From: Maricaulis sp.
GTDB lineage: Bacteria; Pseudomonadota; Alphaproteobacteria; Caulobacterales; Maricaulaceae
Direction of reading: 5' to 3'
Length of the DNA: 64,000 bases
NCBI GenBank assembly: GCA_002692855.1
Contig: NZMJ01000117.1
Location: forward strand, 62,001 to 126,000
Part shown: one piece after another, positions 16,709 through 25,146 of the stretch
Position numbering within the stretch: the first letter of the stretch is position 1
How the letters are laid out: every line of letters starts with the position of its first letter
Notes under the pieces: generated by a model
The model's database searches: none
Told to the model about the DNA's origin: nothing
The model's input: the letters and a program-made list of their open reading frames with translations, nothing else
Made by a program: the position numbers and the translations under genes

Positions 16709-19306
16709 TCAGAAATGCGCCGTCAGGCTGACCTCGAAGGTCCGGCCACGCTCATAGGTGTTGAACTCCGTCTCGCCGATCGTCGGGTTGATCTGGAATT
16801 CACGATGGTCTTCGTCGAGCAGGTTCCGACCGCCAATTTCGACGGTGAAGCTCTGACCCTCGAGATCGAAGTCGCGGCGGTAGTTGAAGTCGAGTTGTAC
16901 CCCCGGCGATTCGATGACGTCCGGCAAGACGGCCCCCGGCTGGCTGAGGCCACGCTGGAGAATGCGGTCGTCCACCCAGTTCACCAGCAGCGTCATCTGT
17001 TCCACATCGGTTTCCCAGCCGAACTGGGCGTTGACGATGTTTTCCGATGTTCCCTGCAACTGCGAACCGTCGAGGTTGAACAGGCTGGCTGATCGCAGTG
17101 AACCGGTGATCGGGTCAAACACCATGTCGTTGGCGTCAGCCTGAACCTCGGAATCGGTGAAGGTGTAGTTGACCGAGAAACGCCAGTCGCGGCGCTGCAG
17201 CCAGTCGATCTCGAGCGGCATCTGGAAATAGGTGCGGTATTCGAGTTCGACACCCTGAACGGTAGCTTCCGGCGAGTTGATGAAGGTCGACTCGAACACG
17301 AAGGTCGATGTCGAGAACTGCACCTCCTCGATCGGGTCTTCCAGCTGCTTGTAGAAGCCGGCAATGGTCACGAACTGGTCGCGGTCCATATAGTATTCGA
17401 GACGCGCGTCATAGTTGCGGATCGTCGAGTCCACGAGACCGCTATTGCCCCGGTAGAGACGCTCGGTTTCCGGATCGAAAAAGGCCGAACGGGCCAGTTC
17501 ACGAAATTGCGGCCGGGCGATCGTTTCCGAGTAGCCCAGACGCATCTGCAAGTCGTCGGCAAAATTCCAGGTCAGGGTCGCGGCCGGGAGAAGATAGTCA
17601 TTCTCCAGCCGTGATCCGGCCCCCTGGTTGCCGAACCGGTCCGAGGTCTGGACGACTTCGGTCGCATCTTCATGGCGAACACCCAGCGTCGCCCGGATGT
17701 AGTCGGTAACGTCGATATTGGCTTGCGCGAAAACCGCGTCCACGTTGAGCGAGGCGACATAGGAATCGTTCGGCGTAACCACTTCCTGAAGCACGAAGCG
17801 GTTTGGATCGATGTTGTCCGGCGAAAACAGGAAGTCGGGCCGTGCTGTTTGCACGTCGGCTGGCAACGAGTTGCCACCGGCAAAACGCAGCGCGATGAAA
17901 TCGTACTGACGATCGGTCGATGCGCTGTCACCGCCCGCCATCAATTCGATCTGACGACCATCCATCCAGTTGAAGGTGTAGATCGCCTCGGCACCGAAGC
18001 TGGTAATATCGTCGGTGAGTTCGGAAAATGCGATCGAGTAGTTGTTCGCGACCGAATAAGCGATATCGCCGTTCGCATCGATATAGCGGCGGAGCGAGCG
18101 TTGATACGGCGCATCGCGGCTGGCCTGGGCATTGGAACCGCGCCAGCGGATCTCCAGATCACCGAAGGCATGTTCGCCCGCGACCTGGAACATGGCCAGT
18201 TCACGCTCGTACCAGCCCGTCGACTCGTCCCACACAAGACCGGTTGAGCCCTGTGCGTTGAAATCACGGCCGGTATCGATCTGCGATTCCTTAGACGTGG
18301 TGTGGACGTAGAAGCCGGTGAACTGAACCTCATGGTCGGCCGTCGCGAAGGACAAGGCTCCGAGACCGTTGACCGTGACGTTCAGGGCCGTTTCCGTCGT
18401 GGTGAAGTCATTTCCGATAATATCGCCGAGCACGAACTGACGCCGTGCGCGCTGGGTTTCCCAGTTCTGGCTGTATCCGGCAGCGCCTACAAAGCCGATT
18501 TCCAGATCGCCGGCATACCAGGCGTTGCCGCCATCAATGTCGAAAGACGAGTTCGGTCGCAGATCACCCGACTGAATGACCGAGATCGGGGAATTCAGCA
18601 GGCTCTCGCCTGCGGCTTCAATCTGGTCATCGGTGAGCGAAGCCAGCGGGGTGTTGCCTTGAAGGTAGCCACGAAGGACGCGCGGCACTTCGCGCAATCC
18701 ATCATCCCAGCCGGTCCAGTCCCAATCGGAACCGTAGTGGAAAAGGCCGGTATTCTGGGTCGTGTTGGTGTTGTAGCTCGCGCCGGTCGACAGGTTGAGG
18801 AAGCCTTCGGCCGGCAAACGCAGGGTTTGCAGGTCGATCAGGCCGCCACCAAATTCCGCCGGATAGTTGGAGGAATAGGTTTTCTGAACCGAAATCGTGT
18901 CCAGAATGCCTGACGGGAACAGGTCAAGCGGAACCGTCCGGCGCAGCGGCTCCGGGCTCGGCAGCGGCGAACCGTTGAGCAGAGCGGCAGAGTAGCGGTC
19001 ACCGAGGCCGCGAACGTAGGCAAACCGTCCGCCGACAATCGACAGGCCCGACAAGCGCGTCAGGGCAATCGCGGCATTGGAATCCCCGGAACGGGTCAGG
19101 TCTTCCGGGGTGATGAAGCTGGCGACCTGCGCCGTCTGGCGCTGGGGCTCGGGAATGAATTGTCCACGAACGACAACGACGTCGCTCGGCTCGGACGAAG
19201 CGGTGTCCGGCGCGTCTGCCGTGTCCACTTCCTGGGCGAGGACTGATGGCGACAGGAACATCGTCGTCGCAAGCAAGGCCCCGCAGAATGAAAATGCGCG
19301 TCTCAT
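16709..19306 (-). CDS. TonB-dependent outer-membrane receptor
   Basis: The 865-aa protein has a Sec signal (MRRAFSFCGALLATTMFLSPSVLAQ, cleavage near residue 25). A TonB-box-like segment SDVVVVRGQ is followed by a plug domain (about 50-170; YVRGLGDRYSAALLNGSPLP, SGILDTISVQKTYSSNYPAE, FGGGLIDLQT). A 22-strand-type barrel ends FEVSLTAHF. There is no N-terminal carboxypeptidase-like extension. It lies 78 bases downstream of the repeat lipoprotein gene on the same strand, so the two probably form a receptor-lipoprotein pair. The substrate is unknown. Confidence 0.92.
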   Translation of the reverse strand: MRRAFSFCGALLATTMFLSPSVLAQEVDTADAPDTASSEPSDVVVVRGQFIPEPQRQTAQVASFITPEDLTRSGDSNAAIALTRLSGLSIVGGRFAYVRGLGDRYSAALLNGSPLPSPEPLRRTVPLDLFPSGILDTISVQKTYSSNYPAEFGGGLIDLQTLRLPAEGFLNLSTGASYNTNTTQNTGLFHYGSDWDWTGWDDGLREVPRVLRGYLQGNTPLASLTDDQIEAAGESLLNSPISVIQSGDLRPNSSFDIDGGNAWYAGDLEIGFVGAAGYSQNWETQRARRQFVLGDIIGNDFTTTETALNVTVNGLGALSFATADHEVQFTGFYVHTTSKESQIDTGRDFNAQGSTGLVWDESTGWYERELAMFQVAGEHAFGDLEIRWRGSNAQASRDAPYQRSLRRYIDANGDIAYSVANNYSIAFSELTDDITSFGAEAIYTFNWMDGRQIELMAGGDSASTDRQYDFIALRFAGGNSLPADVQTARPDFLFSPDNIDPNRFVLQEVVTPNDSYVASLNVDAVFAQANIDVTDYIRATLGVRHEDATEVVQTSDRFGNQGAGSRLENDYLLPAATLTWNFADDLQMRLGYSETIARPQFRELARSAFFDPETERLYRGNSGLVDSTIRNYDARLEYYMDRDQFVTIAGFYKQLEDPIEEVQFSTSTFVFESTFINSPEATVQGVELEYRTYFQMPLEIDWLQRRDWRFSVNYTFTDSEVQADANDMVFDPITGSLRSASLFNLDGSQLQGTSENIVNAQFGWETDVEQMTLLVNWVDDRILQRGLSQPGAVLPDVIESPGVQLDFNYRRDFDLEGQSFTVEIGGRNLLDEDHREFQINPTIGETEFNTYERGRTFEVSLTAHF

Positions 19307-19347
19307 GGGTACAACCCTTTGATCTGATGGCGAGAGATCTCGAAAGC

Positions 19348-19374
19348 GGACAGGCCGGACCGGCCGGCCTGTCC
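19348..19374. repeat. Perfect 11-bp inverted repeat between lipoprotein and receptor genes
   Basis: GGACAGGCCGG and its exact complement flank a 5-base loop in the 78-base gap. No T-run follows on the minus strand, so it is more likely an mRNA stability or partial attenuation element that sets the ratio between the two genes. Confidence 0.55.
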
Positions 19375-19384
19375 GTGATCGAAA

Positions 19385-22159
19385 TCAGCAGGGGCTCGTG
19401 GCTTCGAGACCGCAGGTCCAACCTGCCCACCAGCGATCCTGGTTGTTCTGAACCGCACCGATGTAGGAGGTGGAGGTGAACCAGGGATCGACGGTCGACG
19501 GATCAAGCGCTGTCACGCCCGTCTCTGCGCTGCCGTTGATGAAGGTCCCCGACAGGGTCGAGGCGGTCATCGTCGTGTTGTGGGCGTCGGCAGCCACTGC
19601 ACCCTGCGCCGCAGCGGCGTCAGAGTTACCGGTGGTCAGGCCGCCGTCACAATCGAACAGGACCGAATTGAACATCGGGTCAAGGGCGGCGTTGTATCCG
19701 GCCACACCGTCACCCGCAGAGCTTTCCCAGCGGAAGCACTGCTTGCCGAAGTCCACGACACCATTGATGTAGCGGCCAACCGTACCGGTGTTCAGGCGGA
19801 AGGCGTTGGTGCGGTCACCGACAACCGTGAAGTTGGCAATCGCCGGATTGGACGGAAGCACGCCCGGAGCCACCGACGACATCTCGAAGATGTTGTCGCC
19901 GCCGCCGGCACGCTGCAGCACGATCGCGAACTGGATGTTGCCGTTATAGCCGTTGTCCGTGTCGATCGAGTCGTCGTCATTGCCGGTCAGGACCAAGTTG
20001 CGGACATTCACACTGCCGCCGAAGAATTCGACGCCATCGTCCGAGTTGTTGTGAACCTGGATGTTCTCGACATTCGTGCCTGAACCGACGCCCGCGAAGG
20101 TGATGCCGTTCAGTTCATTGCCTTGGGTGTTGATCGCGAAGCCGGCGAACTGGACCCGGGTATAGGTCAGCGAACCGGAATTGTCGTCCGCAATGGCGCC
20201 GCCGTACAGCGCGTCCGGATTGGTTACGCCTTCCACGATGTTCTCGCAGGCCGCCGTACCCGGCGTTGCGGCATCGCGGCAACGATTGATCGGGGCGCGG
20301 CCGAGGATGACCAGGCCACCCCATTCACTGATCGCGTCAGTACGGTCGCCCGGCGCGCTCGTCACGTCGGCTTCAGACGTGAAAATGACCGGATTGGCGA
20401 GCGTGCCGTTGGAGAAAAGCTGGGATCCGCGGTTCACGACCAGGTGGTCCGAGCCTGCATCGCCGAAGATGGTCACGCCCGATTCGATGGTCAGCGAAGC
20501 CGGGTCACCGCCGGCGGCATTGCCGTCAGCACCCACATCAACGCCCACGTCCACACGACCGGCGAGTTCGTAGAAATTGCCGCGTGTGAGACGGATATCA
20601 TTGGTGATGACGCCGGACAGACGGCAAACCGTCGTTCCGTCGATGTCGAAGCCGGAGTCGGTTGTGCCCGTCGGGCAGACCGGATCAGGGAACAGGTTGA
20701 ACGTCCAGCCTGCCGCCCAGTTCTGGGTGACCGTCTCGGCCGGCGAGAAGGCGCCGATAAAGCTGGCCGCTTCAAACGAGGCATCAACCGTGGTCGGGTC
20801 AACCGGTGTTACGCCGGCTTCAACCGGACCCGGAAAGAAGGTCGCGGCAAGCGAGTTGGCACCGACGAAGTTGTTGGAATCAGCATTGACCGCACCCTGC
20901 GCCGCAGCGGCGTCGGAATTGCCGGTCGTCAGGCCCGCATCGCAATCGAACAGGACCGAATTGAACATCGGGTCGAGGGCGGCGTTGTATCCGGCCACAC
21001 CGTCACCGGCAGACCCCTCCCAGCGGAAGCATTCCTTTCCATAGTCGACAACGCCGTTGACGAAATGGCCGACCGTTCCGGTGTTCAGGCGGAACGCATT
21101 AGTGCGGTTGCCCACGAGGGTGAAGTTGGACACCGTCGGGCTGGACGGCATGACGCCGGGAGCCACGGAGGACATTTCAAAGAGATTGTCACCGCCATCG
21201 GCGCGCTGGGTCACGACCACGAACTGGATGTGACCGACATAACCATTGTCAGTGTCCAGCGAGTCGTCGTCATTGCCGGTCAGCACAAGGTGGCTGACAT
21301 CGACATTGCCGCCGAAGAACTCGACGCCATCGTCCGAGTTGTTGTGAACCTGGACATAGTCGACTTCGGTGCCCGAGCCGACACCGGCGAAGGTGATGCC
21401 GTTCAGCTCATTGCCCTGGGTGTTGATCGCAAAACCGGCGAAACGCACCTGCACATAGCGCAGAATGCCGGAATTGTCGGTCGCGTCATTGCCGCCGTAC
21501 AGCGCGTCCGGATTGGTCACCCCTTCGACGATGTTCTCGCACTGGGCGGTGCCCGGCGTCGCAGCATCGCGGCAACGATTGATCGGAGCCTGACCGAGAA
21601 TGACGAGACCGCCCCATTCTGAAATGTTCGAGCCGCCGTCATCGTTCGACGGGTCGGCATCGGCGCGGCGCTCGATATCGGCTTGTGACGTGAAGAGGAT
21701 CGGGTTGGCCGCATTGCCGGCCGCTTCGATTTGCGATCCGCGGTTCACGACGATGTAGTCCTGGCCGCTATTGCCGAACACCGTCACGCCCGGCTCGATC
21801 GTCAGACGAGCGGCGGAACCGCCCGTGCCGGTCGCACCGACGTCGGAACCGATGTCGAGACGACCGTCGATTTCATAAACGACACCGGTTTCGTTGGTCA
21901 GCGTCAGATTGGTCAGGACAGCGCCCGAAACCACAGCCACCGTGTTGCCGCCAACCGCCGCTGTGCGGCAGGTGAAGCCCGACGGACAAGGCGCAGCACC
22001 GCTGCCGCCGCCTCCGCCGCCGCCACCACCGCCACCCGGCGGCGTGCCCGGATTGGTAACGCCCGGTGATTCAATGCTCGATCCTTGCGAGCAGGCTGCA
22101 ACGAGCAGGCCGGTCGCACAGGCCAGTGCGAGTTTCTTGACTGAGAAGTCCGTCGACAT
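19385..22159 (-). CDS. Large surface-type lipoprotein with internal tandem duplication
   Basis: This 924-aa lipoprotein starts at 22159 (MSTDFSVKKLALACATGL); the frame upstream is intergenic. The lipobox V-A-A-C gives lipid Cys23, followed by a linker with eleven consecutive Gly. Two homologous halves (about 58-493 and 494-924) each start near a CP.G segment. Each carries EWGGLVILG, INRCRDAATPGTA, NIVEGVTNPDALYGG, INTQGNELNGITFAGVGSG, DDGVEFFGG and GYNAALDPMFNSVLFDCD. The repetitive short beta-strands (VQVHNNSDDGVEFFGGNVDV) suggest a right-handed beta-helix or similar. It sits upstream of a TonB receptor and near the T2SS, so a surface substrate-capture role is possible. I do not recognise a named family. 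Confidence 0.88.
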   Translation of the reverse strand: MSTDFSVKKLALACATGLLVAACSQGSSIESPGVTNPGTPPGGGGGGGGGGGSGAAPCPSGFTCRTAAVGGNTVAVVSGAVLTNLTLTNETGVVYEIDGRLDIGSDVGATGTGGSAARLTIEPGVTVFGNSGQDYIVVNRGSQIEAAGNAANPILFTSQADIERRADADPSNDDGGSNISEWGGLVILGQAPINRCRDAATPGTAQCENIVEGVTNPDALYGGNDATDNSGILRYVQVRFAGFAINTQGNELNGITFAGVGSGTEVDYVQVHNNSDDGVEFFGGNVDVSHLVLTGNDDDSLDTDNGYVGHIQFVVVTQRADGGDNLFEMSSVAPGVMPSSPTVSNFTLVGNRTNAFRLNTGTVGHFVNGVVDYGKECFRWEGSAGDGVAGYNAALDPMFNSVLFDCDAGLTTGNSDAAAAQGAVNADSNNFVGANSLAATFFPGPVEAGVTPVDPTTVDASFEAASFIGAFSPAETVTQNWAAGWTFNLFPDPVCPTGTTDSGFDIDGTTVCRLSGVITNDIRLTRGNFYELAGRVDVGVDVGADGNAAGGDPASLTIESGVTIFGDAGSDHLVVNRGSQLFSNGTLANPVIFTSEADVTSAPGDRTDAISEWGGLVILGRAPINRCRDAATPGTAACENIVEGVTNPDALYGGAIADDNSGSLTYTRVQFAGFAINTQGNELNGITFAGVGSGTNVENIQVHNNSDDGVEFFGGSVNVRNLVLTGNDDDSIDTDNGYNGNIQFAIVLQRAGGGDNIFEMSSVAPGVLPSNPAIANFTVVGDRTNAFRLNTGTVGRYINGVVDFGKQCFRWESSAGDGVAGYNAALDPMFNSVLFDCDGGLTTGNSDAAAAQGAVAADAHNTTMTASTLSGTFINGSAETGVTALDPSTVDPWFTSTSYIGAVQNNQDRWWAGWTCGLEATSPC

Positions 22160-22250
22160 GGGTGTCCCCCGATAGATGACGCGATCACAAACGCTCCGTG
22201 GCGGCCATGACGCGCCGCCCACGAAATCGGGGGGACACAACCCAAACTTT

Positions 22251-22268
22251 GCTACAGCGGGATGACGG
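22251..22268 (-). promoter_or_regulatory. Candidate Pho box upstream of the repeat lipoprotein gene
   Basis: The minus strand reads CCGTCAT-CCCG-CTGTAGC, a 7-4-7 arrangement about 92-109 bases before the lipoprotein ATG. The first half-site differs from CTGTCAT at one base and the second is weaker. Confidence 0.4.
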
Positions 22269-22281
22269 TTTGACTTCGCAC

Positions 22282-22310
22282 CTGTCACACACCGGACATG
22301 CAATCGTCAC
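22282..22310 (+). promoter_or_regulatory. Three 11-bp-phased Pho-like half-sites, opposite orientation
   Basis: On the plus strand CTGTCAC, CGGACAT and TCGTCAC follow each other at exactly 11-base steps (spacers ACAC and GCAA). This is the phasing of PhoB sites, but the orientation faces the decarboxylase gene, about 370 bases away, rather than the lipoprotein gene. Confidence 0.35.
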
Positions 22311-22599
22311 AACCGCCGCGGTGAGAGGAGCGGATCACCTACATCACTGTTTTCACGAGCTTTTTTTCGCCGTGACCGCGCCGCTATATCGCCGTTTGAG
22401 AGAATGAATTTTTGGTGTCACTTCCGCGTCGGGAGTGCAACGATTTGATTTCAGTTTCTTGTCAGCCGGCTTTTTCAGGTCGCCATGCAGGCGACGGCAC
22501 ATTGCTGTCACATTCACACGTGAGCGTGTGCATGCGGAGGGCGGCTTTTCAGCGGCTTGGACACATGAAATTCCGCATCGTTTTCCTCTTTACAGGGGG

Positions 22600-22621
22600 G
22601 CGGGAAAACCCTATTTCCCGC
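22600..22621 (+). promoter_or_regulatory. Leader hairpin upstream of decarboxylase gene (possible speF-type leader)
   Basis: GCGGGAAA and TTTCCCGC form a perfect 8-bp stem with loop ACCCTA. It sits 10 bases before a strong GGAGGT ribosome site. Alphaproteobacterial ornithine decarboxylase genes are known to carry a conserved leader RNA (the speF motif). I cannot confirm a match by eye. Confidence 0.4.
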
Positions 22622-22640
22622 AGTCCCGGCGGAGGTGACG

Positions 22641-22772
22641 ATGCCGGATTGGGTTAACTGCCTCACAGGGGGTCTCGTGCGTTGGAAACGTACCACTCGC
22701 CCCTGGACCTGGTCCGCCGTCGGCTTGCTGAGGGTCCGGTCGCGTGCGCGCGCCCTGACCGTCTGGCCGTAG
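22641..22772 (+). other. Candidate 43-codon leader ORF overlapping the decarboxylase start
   Basis: An ATG at 22641 with an excellent GGAGGT site 4 bases upstream opens a 43-codon frame rich in Trp and Arg (MPDWVNCLTGG...). It ends at TAG 22770-22772, overlapping the first 91 bases of the decarboxylase in another frame. Its ribosome site is stronger than that of the decarboxylase, so it could be a regulatory upstream ORF. Protein expression is unproven. Confidence 0.35.
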
Positions 22773-23917
22773 CGGCCCGCTGGTTCCAGGACAATTTCTC
22801 CGGAGAGACGCTGTACGCCGTCAAGGCCAATCCGTCTCCCTGGGTGATCGATGGTCTCTACGAGGCCGGAATCCGCTTTTTCGACGTCGCTTCGCTGGAC
22901 GAAGTGCGACTGGTGCGCGAACGCTGCCCGGGCGCAACGGCGGCCTTCCTGCACCCGGTCAAAAGTCGCGATGCGATCCGCAAGGCGTATTTCGACTACA
23001 ATGTCCGCATCTTTGTGCTCGATTGCGAAGCTGAACTCGACAAGATCCTGACCGAGACCGAGCACGCGAAGGACCTCACCCTCATCGTGCGCATCGCCGT
23101 GTCGAATGCAGGTTCCGCGCTGCCGCTGGCCGGCAAGTTCGGCGCCAGCGCCTTCGACGCGCCGGACCTGATCCTGCGCGCCCGCGGCGTCGCCGCCGAA
23201 CTGGGCATCAGCTTCCATGTCGGCAGCCAGTGCATGGACCCGTCCGCCTATCGCGCCGCGATGATGGAGGCGAGCCGCCTGATCGCACGGGCCGGTGTGA
23301 CCGTCGACATTGTCGATGTCGGGGGCGGTTTCCCGTCCATCTATCCCGGCCTGATGCCGCCGCCGCTGGAAGACTATGTCGCGGCGATCGAGGCGGCCTT
23401 CGAGGACATGATGGTGCTCGAGAATGCCGATCTGTGGTGTGAACCCGGCCGGGCGCTCGTTGCCGAGTCGACCTCGATCCTGACCCGTGTCGAGTTGAGA
23501 AAGGGCGATGCCCTCTATCTCAATGACGGCTCCTATGGCTGTCTGTTCGATGCGGCCCACGCCAAATGGCCCTTCCCGATGCGGGTGTGGCGCGAATCCG
23601 GTGAAGTGGGCGGCGACCTTGCCCCCTTCCGCATGTTCGGCCCGACCTGCGATTCGATGGATTCCATGCCGGGGCCGTACGATCTTCCGGCCGACATCCG
23701 CGAAGGCGATGTCCTGGAGATCGGCATGCTCGGCGCCTATGGCACGGCCATGGCGACCCGGTTCAACGGCTTTGGCGATGTCGAAACCGCGGCCGTCAGG
23801 GACTTTCCCTGGGCCAGCCTTTACGACGGAAAGCCGCGGACCCAGCCGGTTCACGCCGGTTCGGTCCTGGCTTTCCCGCGCGCCAAGCGCCGCAAGCTGC
23901 GGATGCGTCGCCGCTAG
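22682..23917 (+). CDS. Fold-III PLP-dependent ornithine/lysine decarboxylase
   Basis: The 411-aa protein belongs to the alanine-racemase-fold decarboxylases (eukaryotic-type ODC/LDC). It has LYAVKANPSPWV with the PLP-binding Lys, FDVASLDEV, GKFGAS, FHVGSQC, VDVGGGFPSIYPG (phosphate-binding loop), WCEPGRALVA, and FGPTCDSMD with the catalytic Cys at the dimer interface. It would make putrescine from ornithine and/or cadaverine from lysine. The start is TTG at 22682: an in-frame TAA at 22655 excludes an upstream ATG, and AGGGGG lies at suitable distance. The next gene, 113 bases downstream, is a deoxyhypusine synthase-like enzyme, which points to homospermidine-type polyamine synthesis. Confidence 0.93.
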   Translation: METYHSPLDLVRRRLAEGPVACARPDRLAVAARWFQDNFSGETLYAVKANPSPWVIDGLYEAGIRFFDVASLDEVRLVRERCPGATAAFLHPVKSRDAIRKAYFDYNVRIFVLDCEAELDKILTETEHAKDLTLIVRIAVSNAGSALPLAGKFGASAFDAPDLILRARGVAAELGISFHVGSQCMDPSAYRAAMMEASRLIARAGVTVDIVDVGGGFPSIYPGLMPPPLEDYVAAIEAAFEDMMVLENADLWCEPGRALVAESTSILTRVELRKGDALYLNDGSYGCLFDAAHAKWPFPMRVWRESGEVGGDLAPFRMFGPTCDSMDSMPGPYDLPADIREGDVLEIGMLGAYGTAMATRFNGFGDVETAAVRDFPWASLYDGKPRTQPVHAGSVLAFPRAKRRKLRMRRR

Positions 23918-23935
23918 ACCTGCCTTCCTCACAAC

Positions 23936-23967
23936 GCGGCGTCCGGTCCCTTCGGACGGGACGCCGC
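23936..23967 (+). terminator. Long hairpin between decarboxylase and deoxyhypusine synthase-like genes
   Basis: GCGGCGTCC-G-GTCC pairs with GGAC-G-GGACGCCGC around the loop CTTC, giving 13 base pairs interrupted by one G-G mismatch. No T-run follows, so it may be an attenuator or processing site rather than a full terminator. Confidence 0.45.
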
Positions 23968-24030
23968 ACCTATTCCATGCTAGGGGGCTGATCCGATCGC
24001 CCCCTCGAACACGACAGGTATTGAAACACC

Positions 24031-25077
24031 ATGACAAAACGGTCGAACGAGAAAGCCAAGCTGCTCGACTCCCCCGTCGAGCACATCGACATCGCGTCCT
24101 TTGACGGTCGCGTCATCATTGATGCGTGGGAGAAGATGTCCTTCACCTCCCGCGACGCAGCGCGCGCGGCACGCATCCTGGAATCGGCCGTCGCCGATCC
24201 CGATTGCTCGGTTATCCTGACGCTGGCCGGGTCCACGTCCGCCGGCGGCTGCATGCATGTCTGGCGCGACATGGTGCGCAACAACATGGTCGACGCCATC
24301 GTCTCGACCGGCGCGGCCATCGTCGACATGGATTTCTTCGAAGCGATGGGCTTCAAGCATTACCAGGCCCGCGAAGTCCCGGACGACCGGATCCTGCGCG
24401 ATCTCTATATCGACCGGATCTACGACACCTATATCGACGAGGAAGAGCTGCAGGCATGCGACCATGCCACGCTTGAAATTGCCGACCTGCTCGAGCCGGG
24501 CCCGCGTTCATCGCGCTCCTACATCAAGGCGATGGGCAAATGGCTGGCCGACGGCAATGCCAAGAAGGAAGGCTCGCTCGTTCAGGAATGCTACGAGCAC
24601 GGCGTGCCGATCTTCTGCCCGGCCTTCTCCGACTGCTCGGCCGGTTTCGGACTGGTGAAACACCAGGTCCAGCGCATGAAGGCAAACAAGCCCTATTTGT
24701 CGATCGACTCGGTCGCGGACTTCCGCGAACTGACGGACATCAAGATCAAGGCTGGCAAGACCGGACTGTTCATGGTCGGCGGCGGCGTGCCGAAGAACTT
24801 CGCCCAGGACACCGTCGTCTGTGCCGAAATCCTTGGCGAAGACGTGCCGATGCACGCCTACGCGGTCCAGATCACGGTCGCCGACGTGCGCGATGGCGCC
24901 TGTTCGTCCTCGACGCTGAAGGAAGCCTGCTCATGGGGCAAGGTCGACGTCGCGCTCGAACAGATGGTCTATGCTGAAGCGACGACGGTCGCACCGGTCA
25001 TCGTGTCCGACGTCTTCCATCGCGGTTCGTGGAAGTCCCGTCCGCGTCACCGCTATGGCGACATGTTCAACGACTAG
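24031..25077 (+). CDS. Deoxyhypusine synthase-like protein (probable homospermidine synthase-type enzyme)
   Basis: The 348-aa protein is a full-length member of the deoxyhypusine synthase family: TLAGSTSAGG and VSTGAAIVDMDF (NAD-binding region), then GGGVPKNFAQ with Lys255 at the position of the eukaryotic active-site lysine, and SWGKVD near the C-terminus. Bacteria lack the eIF5A substrate of eukaryotic DHS. Related bacterial enzymes are thought to transfer the aminobutyl group to putrescine, making homospermidine. The upstream ODC-type gene on the same strand supplies putrescine, which supports that role. A strong terminator follows at 25107. Confidence 0.9.
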   Translation: MTKRSNEKAKLLDSPVEHIDIASFDGRVIIDAWEKMSFTSRDAARAARILESAVADPDCSVILTLAGSTSAGGCMHVWRDMVRNNMVDAIVSTGAAIVDMDFFEAMGFKHYQAREVPDDRILRDLYIDRIYDTYIDEEELQACDHATLEIADLLEPGPRSSRSYIKAMGKWLADGNAKKEGSLVQECYEHGVPIFCPAFSDCSAGFGLVKHQVQRMKANKPYLSIDSVADFRELTDIKIKAGKTGLFMVGGGVPKNFAQDTVVCAEILGEDVPMHAYAVQITVADVRDGACSSSTLKEACSWGKVDVALEQMVYAEATTVAPVIVSDVFHRGSWKSRPRHRYGDMFND

Positions 25078-25106
25078 ACTTCGCAATTTCCGTTTACGGA
25101 TGATCT

Positions 25107-25140
25107 CGGCCGGGGCGCTCTGCTCCGGCCGTTTTCTTTG
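25107..25140 (+). terminator. Factor-independent terminator after the deoxyhypusine synthase-like gene
   Basis: CGGCCGGGGC pairs with GCTCCGGCCG (one G-T pair) around a GCTCT loop, followed directly by TTTTCTTTG. Confidence 0.8.
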
Positions 25141-25146
25141 CACCGG

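Larger units (their letters stand above)
22160..22681. promoter_or_regulatory. Divergent intergenic region between lipoprotein and decarboxylase genes
   Basis: This 522-base gene-free stretch separates the minus-strand lipoprotein gene from the plus-strand decarboxylase gene. The left half holds Pho-box-like repeats. The right half (about 22410-22680) would form the decarboxylase mRNA leader, with a hairpin and a short ORF described separately. Confidence 0.6.

Noticed and set aside
22005..22040. GGN/CCN-rich tract as a microsatellite or phase-variation site
   Set aside because: It encodes a poly-Gly linker with mixed third bases, so slippage-prone perfect repeats are short.
19385..22159. 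Reading the repeats as a CRISPR or mobile element
   Set aside because: The repeat unit is 1293 bases, in frame and coding, with no short spaced repeats, terminal inverted repeats or transposase.
22514..24037. 507-codon minus-strand frame opposite the decarboxylase
   Set aside because: It is the antisense shadow of a clearly conserved PLP decarboxylase; the composition is Arg/His/Gly-rich with no domain or signal, as expected from GC-rich third positions.
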